Shown piece by piece: positions 1 to 8,271 of a stretch of 8,271 nt of DNA. Position 1 is the stretch's first letter. Each line of letters starts with the position of its first letter. The DNA comes from JBDSGC01 sp046594105 (GTDB taxonomy: Bacteria; Acidobacteriota; Thermoanaerobaculia; Gp7-AA8). Position numbers and translations under genes: made by a program. The stretch lies in NCBI GenBank assembly GCA_046594105.1, contig JBKJQB010000188.1:1-8271 (forward strand). Reading direction: 5' to 3'. The notes below the pieces were generated by a model, which had not been told where the DNA came from, made no database searches, and saw nothing but the letters and a program-made list of their open reading frames with translations.

Positions 1-243
1 CTCCGCTTCGTAAGAGAACTCGAACGTGGCCTCGCCCGCGTAATGCGCGCGCAGATAGGTCTCGATCGCTTCGGGCAGGTGATGGACGTTGACCACAAAG
101 TCGCGGACACCGGCTGCCAGGAACGATTCGACCGCCCAGCCGATGAGCGGTCGATTGCACAGCGGCACCATCGGTTTTGGGAGCGTGTAGGTGACGGGGC
201 GCAGACGGGTGCCGTAGCCGGCCGCGAGGATCATCGCTTTCAT
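1..243 (-). CDS. Sugar-phosphate nucleotidyltransferase, N-terminal 81 residues (runs off left edge)
   Basis: Reading the minus strand from the ATG at 243-241 gives MKAMILAAGYGTRLRPVTYT and continues openly to the window edge. The G-Y-G-T-R-L-R-P motif at residues 9-16 and the Pro-Lys-Pro at 22-24 are the nucleotide-binding signature of the NDP-sugar pyrophosphorylase Rossmann fold. Lys23 would be the conserved lysine that contacts the phosphates. Such enzymes couple a sugar-1-phosphate to an NTP, releasing pyrophosphate, to feed cell-wall, lipopolysaccharide or exopolysaccharide synthesis in the cytoplasm. The sugar specificity (mannose-1-P guanylyltransferase, MurNAc-1-P uridylyltransferase or glucose-1-P type) cannot be decided from the N-terminus alone. 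It starts 4 bp after the CYTH stop codon, and its Shine-Dalgarno lies inside that gene, so the two are probably co-transcribed and translationally coupled. The family is secure; the exact substrate is unknown. Confidence 0.9.
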   Translation of the reverse strand, partial: MKAMILAAGYGTRLRPVTYTLPKPMVPLCNRPLIGWAVESFLAAGVRDFVVNVHHLPEAIETYLRAHYAGEATFEFSYEAE

Positions 244-247
244 GGTC

Positions 248-805
248 TTACAACTCCTCAGGCGGAAACACCATGTTCTCCGGAAGCTCTCCACGGGTGC
301 GGCGGGCCAGGCGATAGAGGTCGGCGTAAGAGTGACGGATGGCCTGATCCATGTTCATCCCCAGGTCGGCGGCGATGGATCGAATCAGATCGAGAGGGCC
401 TTCGATCTCGAAGTACTCACCGATGGGAGTCCGGTCGATGACCACTTCGACCTCGCGGACGCGCCAGACTTCGCGGAACTTCTGATAGCGGAACGTGGGC
501 TTGTAGCCGAGGGAGTCGAAGAGCTGAATGGCCAGCTCGAAACTCTCCACGCCGGTCTGGACCTCTTCGCGCGATTTCACGCCGCCCTCGATCGACATGG
601 GGCCTTTGAACGTGGCGATCGTGTACTTGCCGAACTTGCGAACGCGGAGGAGCGCGCCTTTGGTCCGCAGCTCGCCGCGGCGGTCCATGACGATGTTGTC
701 CTCGAACGTCTCGGGATAGAGACGCTTCGCGCCGAGCTCGATCAATTTCTGCACAAGCTCCGAGCGATCGCGGAGGGCAAACTTCACTTCGATTTCCTGA
801 GCCAT
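248..805 (-). CDS. CYTH-domain protein (class IV adenylate cyclase / inorganic or organic triphosphatase family)
   Basis: This 185-residue protein opens with MAQEIEVKF, the ExExK signature (E4, E6, K8) that defines the CYTH superfamily. Further strand motifs follow in the expected order: basic L-R-V-R (R54, R56), Lys67, the K-S-R-E-E segment (78-82), the K-F-R segment (109-111), and an acidic V-I-D (D124) followed by E-Y-F-E-I-E-G (E133, E135). Tyr160 lies in S-Y-A-D-L. In family members these charges line an eight-stranded tunnel that binds a triphosphate and divalent metals. Known activities are cAMP synthesis (CyaB), thiamine triphosphatase and tripolyphosphatase, and the sequence alone does not choose between them. 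The length is normal for a single-domain bacterial member. The start is fixed because the next Met (40) would delete the ExExK motif, yet there is no Shine-Dalgarno and a strong hairpin ends 7 nt upstream. It lies 25 bp after pgk and 4 bp before the nucleotidyltransferase, which is an unusual context that hints at no specific substrate. Confidence 0.88.
   Translation of the reverse strand: MAQEIEVKFALRDRSELVQKLIELGAKRLYPETFEDNIVMDRRGELRTKGALLRVRKFGKYTIATFKGPMSIEGGVKSREEVQTGVESFELAIQLFDSLGYKPTFRYQKFREVWRVREVEVVIDRTPIGEYFEIEGPLDLIRSIAADLGMNMDQAIRHSYADLYRLARRTRGELPENMVFPPEEL
254..258 (-). promoter_or_regulatory. Shine-Dalgarno of the nucleotidyltransferase gene
   Basis: AGGAG on the minus strand sits 10 nt ahead of the ATG at 243. 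It is formed by the last two Glu codons (GAG GAG) of the upstream CYTH gene, so the upstream C-terminus also supplies the ribosome binding site. This supports the chosen start and implies translational coupling. Confidence 0.6.
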
Positions 806-812
806 GATGGTT

Positions 813-840
813 GAAGGCGGTAGCGTGCCGCTACGCCTTC
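813..840 (-). repeat. Inverted repeat / hairpin overlapping the pgk stop codon
   Basis: Bases 813-825 and 829-840 are complementary over 12 pairs, with one bulged G and a 3-nt loop. In the mRNA the 5' arm is GAAGGCGTAGCG, which contains the pgk stop codon TAG, and the 3' arm ends 7 nt before the CYTH ATG. No T-run follows, so it does not look like an intrinsic terminator. It could be a processing or stability element, a control on CYTH translation, or a copy of a dispersed palindromic repeat. Confidence 0.7.
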
Positions 841-2021
841 AGCACCTCGACGCCGGGCAGAACAGCTCCCGAAATGAATTCGAGCGACGCGCCGCCGCCG
901 GTGGAAATGTGGCTGATGCGCCCGGCCACTCCGGACGCTTTGATGGCCTCGACGGATTCGCCACCGCCGACGACGGTTACGCCATCGACGTTGGCCACTG
1001 CCTGGGCCATGGCCATGGTGCCTTTGGCGAAGCGGGGATGCTCGAACACGCCCATCGGCCCGTTCCAGAAGACGGTTTTCGCGCCGTCCAGCGCGGTCCG
1101 GTAGGCCGTGATGGTCTTCGGGCCGATATCGAATGCTTTCTGGCCGGCGGTCAGCCCTTCGCTGACAGAGACGGTCTCCACAATCTTCGGAGCCTTGAGG
1201 TCGTCGCCCACGATGAGGTCGACGGGCAGATTCACGCCGGCGCGGAAACGGCCGTTGAGGATTCGCGTGGCCACTTCCATCGACTCCCCATCCACCAGCG
1301 AACCGCCCATCTCCACTCCCTCGGCGGCCAGAAACGTGTTGGCCATTCCGCCGCCGATCAGGATCGTGTCGGCCAGATTCACCAGCGCCTCGAGCGGCTC
1401 AATCTTTCCAGCGATTTTCGCGCCGCCAAGGAGCGCGACAAAAGGCCGCTCCTCGACGTTCGTGATCTTCTGCAGGAACGAAAGCTCCTTGTCCAGCAAC
1501 AGGCCGCCGGCGGACGCCGAGGTGGGAAAGAGGCGGGGCAGGGCGTCGATGGAGGCGTGAGCCCGATGGCAGGCGCCGAACGCGTCGTTGACGTAGATAT
1601 CAGCGAGTCTGCGAAGCTGCGCGGCGAATTCAGGGTCGTTCGCTTCCTCGCCCGCATGGAAGCGCAGGTTCTCCAGTAGAAGGATGTGACTCGGAGCGAG
1701 CGCCGCGGCCTGAGTCTCCGTTGCTTCACCGACACAATCGGCGGCCCATGCGACCTCCGTCCCGATCAGTTCCGCAAGCTTGCTGCGTACGGGAGCCAGC
1801 GAGTCTTTCTCATCCCGTTTTCCCCTCGGCCGGCCGAGGTGGGCGGCCATGATCACCGCCGCTCCGCGCTCCAGCAGAAGTCTCAATGTGGGGAGCGTCT
1901 CCTCGATGCGGGTGGCGTCGGAGATCACTCCGCCATCGAGCGGGACGTTGTAGTCCACTCGATAGAAGACACGGTTGCCCGGTTTGATGTCGAGCGTATC
2001 CAGCGTGCGAATCCTGATCAT
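831..2021 (-). CDS. pgk: Phosphoglycerate kinase
   Basis: This 396-residue protein has the normal bacterial PGK length. It catalyses reversible phosphate transfer between 1,3-bisphosphoglycerate and ADP in cytosolic glycolysis and gluconeogenesis. The N-domain shows the 3-phosphoglycerate site: R-V-D-Y-N (21-25), H-L-G-R-P (61-65), E-N-L-R-F (117-121) and C-H-R (151-153). The C-domain shows the nucleotide site: G-G-A-K-I-A-G-K (199-206), G-G-G-M-A-N-T-F (223-230), W-N-G-P-M-G-V-F-E (319-327), G-G-G-E-S (352-356) and S-T-G-G-G-A-S-L-E (373-381). Two Mg-nucleotide positions depart from the textbook enzyme: Gly205 where human PGK has Asp218, and Glu355 where it has Asp374. The gene follows gap by 28 bp, consistent with one glycolytic operon. 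No convincing Shine-Dalgarno precedes the ATG, so expression may rely on coupling to gap. Identity is certain. Confidence 0.98.
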   Translation of the reverse strand: MIRIRTLDTLDIKPGNRVFYRVDYNVPLDGGVISDATRIEETLPTLRLLLERGAAVIMAAHLGRPRGKRDEKDSLAPVRSKLAELIGTEVAWAADCVGEATETQAAALAPSHILLLENLRFHAGEEANDPEFAAQLRRLADIYVNDAFGACHRAHASIDALPRLFPTSASAGGLLLDKELSFLQKITNVEERPFVALLGGAKIAGKIEPLEALVNLADTILIGGGMANTFLAAEGVEMGGSLVDGESMEVATRILNGRFRAGVNLPVDLIVGDDLKAPKIVETVSVSEGLTAGQKAFDIGPKTITAYRTALDGAKTVFWNGPMGVFEHPRFAKGTMAMAQAVANVDGVTVVGGGESVEAIKASGVAGRISHISTGGGASLEFISGAVLPGVEVLKA

Positions 2022-2049
2022 GAGTGTGAAGGAAAAGGCCGGCGCAGCC

Positions 2050-3078
<1,029 letters not shown>

Positions 3079-3082
3079 GGAT

Positions 3083-3087
3083 CCTCC
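3083..3087 (-). promoter_or_regulatory. Shine-Dalgarno of gap
   Basis: GGAGG on the minus strand lies 4 nt before the gap ATG at 3078. It is the strongest ribosome binding site on this strand and confirms the start, which also begins exactly at the conserved V-K-V-G-I-N-G-F-G. Confidence 0.75.
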
Positions 3088-3099
3088 AACTTCGCGGGT

Positions 3100-3107
3100 A
3101 GTATAAC
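3100..3107. promoter_or_regulatory. Overlapping divergent -10 elements for gap and mtnA
   Basis: The 8-bp AGTATAAC reads TATAAC on the plus strand (3102-3107) and TATACT on the minus strand (3100-3105). Each matches the TATAAT consensus at five of six positions. It is the only AT-rich patch in the 96-bp spacer between the divergent gap and mtnA starts. Predicted transcription starts would give a leader of about 15 nt for gap and about 60 nt for mtnA. No good -35 box is visible at 16-18 bp on either side, so this is a candidate only. Confidence 0.45.
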
Positions 3108-3174
3108 GACGCGATCACACCCGGCCTTCCGTGCCCGATTTCGAGATGCCGGTGATGAGGCGAGAGACCACTCC

Positions 3175-4188
3175 ATGCACGTGCAACCGATCCGCTGGCG
3201 AGAAGACTCGCTCGAGCTGCTGGACCAGCGGCTGCTCCCGGGCCAGACGCATTACGCCGTATGCCGCACTGCGGACGAGGTCGCCGCAGCGATCCGCGAC
3301 ATGGTGGTGCGCGGCGCTCCCGCCATTGGCGTGGCAGCCGCCTTTGGACTGGCGCTGGCCGCTCGCAGCGGATGCGATGTCCAGGCCGCTGCAGAAACGT
3401 TGAAACAGGCGCGTCCCACCGCGGTGAACCTTGCCTGGGCCGTCCAGCGGATGCTCGCCGCGTTTGCGGACGGTCGCGACCTCTCGGCCGAAGCAGAGGC
3501 GATGTACGCGGAAGACATCGCCGCCAATCGTCGGATCGGGCAATTTGGCGCCGCCCTCCTCGGTCCACGATCGACCGTACTCACCCACTGCAATGCCGGC
3601 GCGCTGGCTACCGCCGGCTACGGCACCGCCCTTGGCGTCGTCCGCGCTGCGATCGATGGGGGGAAGAGCGTCGCGGTTTTCGCCGATGAGACCCGGCCCT
3701 ATCTTCAGGGAGCGCGCCTGACCGCCTGGGAACTGCAGCAGGACGGAATCGACGTCACGGTGATCACCGACAACATGTCCGGCCATTTCTTTCAGAAGGG
3801 GACCTTCGACGCCGTGATCGTCGGTGCCGATCGGATCGCCGCAAACGGGGACACGGCGAACAAGATCGGCACCTACACCGTCGCCGTGCTGGCCGAGGCC
3901 CACGGTGTGCCGTTTTACGTTGCCGCTCCGGTGTCGACCATCGACAGCACCTGCCCCTCCGGTTCCTCGATTCCGATCGAGGAGCGATCCGGCGCGGAGG
4001 TGGTGACCATGTTCGGACAGCTCATCGCGCCAGAGGGAGTGAAGGTCCGCCATCCTGCCTTCGACGTCACGCCGGCGCGGTTGATCACGGCGATCATCAC
4101 CGATCAGGGAGTGCTGCGAGCGCCCTACGAGCAGTCGATCGGCGCGCTGTTTTCCCAGGTTCGCGATCTCCAGGAGCAGACGCGCTGA
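3175..4188 (+). CDS. mtnA: Methylthioribose-1-phosphate isomerase
   Basis: This 337-residue protein begins M-H-V-Q-P-I-R-W, typical of MtnA, which isomerises 5-methylthioribose-1-phosphate to 5-methylthioribulose-1-phosphate in the methionine salvage pathway (cytosol). It belongs to the family of eIF2B-like isomerases. The family block R-D-M-V-V-R-G-A-P-A-I-G-V-A (41-54) is intact. The proposed catalytic pair is Cys139 (T-H-C-N-A-G-A-L) and Asp219 (V-G-A-D-R-I-A-A-N-G-D); their spacing of 80 residues equals that of Cys160/Asp240 in the Bacillus subtilis enzyme. The motif N-K-I-G-T-Y follows Asp219 closely. The open frame extends far upstream, antisense to gap, but the conserved N-terminus and lack of start codons nearby place the start at 3175. 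The ribosome site is weak (GAGAG, 8 nt upstream). No other salvage genes are in the window. Its partner downstream overlaps it by one base. Confidence 0.95.
   Translation: MHVQPIRWREDSLELLDQRLLPGQTHYAVCRTADEVAAAIRDMVVRGAPAIGVAAAFGLALAARSGCDVQAAAETLKQARPTAVNLAWAVQRMLAAFADGRDLSAEAEAMYAEDIAANRRIGQFGAALLGPRSTVLTHCNAGALATAGYGTALGVVRAAIDGGKSVAVFADETRPYLQGARLTAWELQQDGIDVTVITDNMSGHFFQKGTFDAVIVGADRIAANGDTANKIGTYTVAVLAEAHGVPFYVAAPVSTIDSTCPSGSSIPIEERSGAEVVTMFGQLIAPEGVKVRHPAFDVTPARLITAIITDQGVLRAPYEQSIGALFSQVRDLQEQTR
4172..4176 (+). promoter_or_regulatory. Shine-Dalgarno of the DUF4149-like gene
   Basis: AGGAG lies inside the last codons of mtnA, 11 nt before the ATG at 4188. With the TGATG stop/start overlap it supports coupled translation of the two genes. 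Confidence 0.55.
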
Positions 4189-4742
4189 TGGAACCGGAAG
4201 AGCTCGAAATGGAAGCGTTGCCGTCGGACGACGATCCGCTCTCGGCCGCGGTGACGGAGGAGATCCCGCTCCGCGCGAAATCCTCCCTGTCGGCCGGCGC
4301 CGCTCGCACTGCGCGGGCCATTACCCGGCTGGTCCAGGCGCTCTGGTTCGGGACGGCGGCGTTCCTGCTGATTGCTGCGGCCGCGGCGTTTCGGGCGGCC
4401 AGCAGCCCTTCCGAAGCGGCGAATGTGGTGGGCGCGATGCTCACACGATGGCACTACATCTCTCTGTTCGCACCTCTGACCTTGATGATGCTGGAGTGGC
4501 GCCGGAGCCGTCCGGCCATCCTGCTCACCCTGTTCGTCGCCATCGTCCTGGCTTCCGGCGGCGCGATCCTGGACACCCGGATCCGGGCCATGCGCCAGGA
4601 GTCGGCGTTCCCCATCAGTGAGCGCTCCAGGGAAGATCCCATCCGGCAGCGCTTCGGGATGATGCACGGCCTGTCCTCCGCGCTATTGCTGCTCGAACTT
4701 CTGCTGGCCGGGACCACCATCGCCATCGACGACGAGAGTTGA
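4188..4742 (+). CDS. DUF4149 / TMEM205-like four-helix membrane protein
   Basis: This 184-residue protein has an acidic, probably cytoplasmic N-terminal tail (residues 1-40, rich in Glu and Asp). Four hydrophobic segments follow, at about 47-68, 88-103, 109-127 and 158-180. A-L-W-F-G near the first helix, the R-W-H (87-89) at the start of the second, and R-F-G-M-M-H-G-L-S (155-163) before the last match the layout of the DUF4149/TMEM205 family of small integral membrane proteins. The biochemical function of that family in bacteria is not established. There is no signal peptide; the protein would sit in the inner membrane. Its start codon overlaps the mtnA stop (TGATG), so it is likely co-translated with mtnA, though a functional tie to methionine salvage is only an inference. 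The acidic tail is longer than I would expect for the bare domain. Family call is probable; function unknown. Confidence 0.75.
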   Translation: MEPEELEMEALPSDDDPLSAAVTEEIPLRAKSSLSAGAARTARAITRLVQALWFGTAAFLLIAAAAAFRAASSPSEAANVVGAMLTRWHYISLFAPLTLMMLEWRRSRPAILLTLFVAIVLASGGAILDTRIRAMRQESAFPISERSREDPIRQRFGMMHGLSSALLLLELLLAGTTIAIDDES

Positions 4743-4796
4743 GCCGGCACGGCCGGCAGCGTTGGTTCGGCCGGCACGGCCGGCGGCGTTGGTTCG
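4743..4796 (+). repeat. 27-bp tandem duplication
   Basis: Two adjacent 27-bp units (4743-4769 and 4770-4796) differ at a single base (A at 4758, G at 4785). Each starts with the near-palindromic GCCGGCACGGCCGGC and ends GTTGGTTCG. The array begins immediately after the stop codon at 4742. It is not a terminator because no T-run follows. It may be a fragment of a dispersed GC-rich repeat or a replication-slippage duplication. Confidence 0.85.
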
Positions 4797-4943
4797 CAAA
4801 GCGTCCGCCACGATGTCGCCTCAGCCGCGTTCACTTCGGCCGCCTTTGGATCGCAGGTGACACGCGAGCGCGTCATTGGATGTGGTGACACGGCGCGAGT
4901 CGCGACGATTTGATCGGTGGAACGGGACTGGGAGCCGAACCGC

Positions 4944-5033
4944 AGCCGCGGAGCGGCGGAATCTCCGTAGCCCAGCGCGTCAGCGCTGGGATTCAAGACG
5001 CGATGCTGAGGAAGCCGCGGAGCGGCGACATCT
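4944..5033 (+). repeat. Composite palindromic intergenic repeat
   Basis: Three perfect inverted repeats are arranged in order. GCCGC-GGA-GCGGC occurs at 4945-4957 and again at 5014-5026, inside an identical 15-bp stretch (4944-4958 and 5013-5027), and each copy is followed two bases later by ATCTC. Between them lies CCCAGCGC-GTCA-GCGCTGGG at 4971-4990, an 8-bp stem with a 4-nt loop. The regular spacing and the absence of any T-tract or coding signal suggest a dispersed repetitive palindromic element (REP/BIME-like) rather than a terminator. Whether other copies exist in the genome cannot be seen here. Confidence 0.7.
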
Positions 5034-5565
5034 CGCAGGGAGACGCTCATCGTCCCTACCGGACTGAAGGACCCTCGATGGGGAGGGGCCGCGAAGCCGT
5101 AGGCGATCCAGCCATAGCGGGGCGTTCGCACCGCCATCCGACCGGGCCACCCCCGAACGCGACCTAGTTTCCAATGCGGGATTACTCCGGGCCTTTTGGC
5201 AGTTTTTGATACCCTTGCGGCGCTTTCCGGCATGAACGTCTACCTTTTCCTCGCACTTGCTTTTGGAGCCATCTCCGGGCGCGTAGAAGCGCCTGTGAGC
5301 CGTTGCGTGCTCGCGGGGGTGGTGGCCCAACGAGGGTCGCAAGCGGTCGAACAGCGCGTGGTCGAGAAGCGGGCTCATCGCCGGCGGTCCGCCTCCGCGT
5401 CGCGACCGCCGATGGACGAAGCCCCCTCGAGGACGACGGACCAGCCTCTGACGGGCGGCGCCACTCCTCGCGCTCCGTCACGCGCGGTCTGAACGTCGTC
5501 GTTCCCACCGCCGATCCGTGGCAGCCACTGCCCGGAACCCTGAAGCACCCCACGGAAAGAAAACC
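5034..5565. other. Gene-free region upstream of secA
   Basis: This stretch carries short open frames on both strands, but none has a recognisable domain, a ribosome site or a plausible composition (mostly Arg, Ser, Ala and Pro from GC-rich noise). I recognise no tRNA, tmRNA, SRP RNA, RNase P RNA or riboswitch. An A/T-richer patch near 5194-5216 shows no convincing promoter pair. The secA ribosome site is a modest GGAAAG at 5554-5559, 6 nt before its ATG. Confidence 0.5.
5376..5414 (+). other. Long imperfect hairpin in the secA upstream region
   Basis: GGCGGTC at 5383-5389 pairs with GACCGCC at 5404-5410 across a 14-nt loop. The stem extends with CATC (5376-5379) against GATG (5411-5414) past a 3-nt bulge. 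It lies about 150 nt ahead of the secA start and has no terminator T-run. In DNA this GC-rich such a stem could be chance; it is recorded as a possible structured leader element. Confidence 0.35.

Positions 5566-8271
<2,706 letters not shown>

Noticed and set aside
804..1679. 291-codon plus-strand frame
   Set aside because: It is a complementary-strand shadow of pgk, which has full motif support.
2022..2049. Possible terminator hairpin between gap and pgk (AGGC/GCCT then TTT)
   Set aside because: A 4-bp stem in a 28-bp spacer is not credible, and gap-pgk co-transcription is the normal arrangement.
4971..4990. Perfect 8-bp stem-loop as an intrinsic terminator for mtnA and the membrane protein gene
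   Set aside because: The stem is followed by ATTCAAGACG with no T-run, and it is flanked by other palindromes, so a repeat element explains it better.
5189..5213. GCC-TTTT-GGC followed by a T-run as a terminator
   Set aside because: The stem is only about 3 bp, far too weak for an intrinsic terminator despite the T-run.
4454..5233. 259-codon minus-strand frame across the repeats
   Set aside because: Half of it is antisense to the membrane protein gene and the rest translates the palindromic and tandem repeats. No domain or ribosome site supports it.
5196..5492. 98-codon plus-strand frame with a short hydrophobic N-terminus, considered as a secA leader peptide
   Set aside because: The hydrophobic stretch is short, the remainder is an Arg/Ser/Pro-rich string, there is no clear Shine-Dalgarno, and no SecM-like arrest motif is visible. 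Comparative data would be needed to revive it.

Overview
The window is a GC-rich bacterial housekeeping region. It holds two divergent gene groups around a 96-bp spacer (3079-3174), followed by an unusual 823-bp gene-free block (4743-5565) and then secA, which runs off the right edge. The palindrome-rich intergenic DNA and the gene mix suggest a high-GC Gram-negative lineage. Acidobacteriota or a similar group is a guess from general resemblance, not something the sequence proves.

Minus strand, read right to left: gap (GAPDH, 3078-2050), pgk (phosphoglycerate kinase, 2021-831), a CYTH-fold protein of the class IV adenylate cyclase/triphosphatase family (805-248), and the first 81 codons of a sugar nucleotidyltransferase (243 to beyond the left edge). 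Spacings are 28, 25 and 4 bp, so this looks like one operon that starts with two consecutive lower-glycolysis steps. gap and the nucleotidyltransferase have clear Shine-Dalgarno sequences; pgk and the CYTH gene do not. A 12-bp-stem hairpin overlaps the pgk stop codon just ahead of the CYTH start.

Plus strand: mtnA (methylthioribose-1-phosphate isomerase, methionine salvage, 3175-4188) overlaps by one base (TGATG) a four-helix membrane protein of DUF4149/TMEM205 type (4188-4742). The two groups appear to be driven from overlapping, near-symmetric -10 elements at 3100-3107. After 4742 come a 27-bp tandem duplication, a composite of three perfect palindromes resembling a dispersed intergenic repeat, and about 530 bp with no supported gene. 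Then comes secA (5566 to 8271+), essentially complete: it lacks only the last residues of its C-terminal zinc-binding motif.

I see no defence system, CRISPR array, transposase, RNA gene or other clearly new system. The points most worth a second look are the intergenic repeats, the hairpin at the pgk/CYTH junction, the shared divergent promoter, and cofactor- and metal-site substitutions in GAPDH and PGK.
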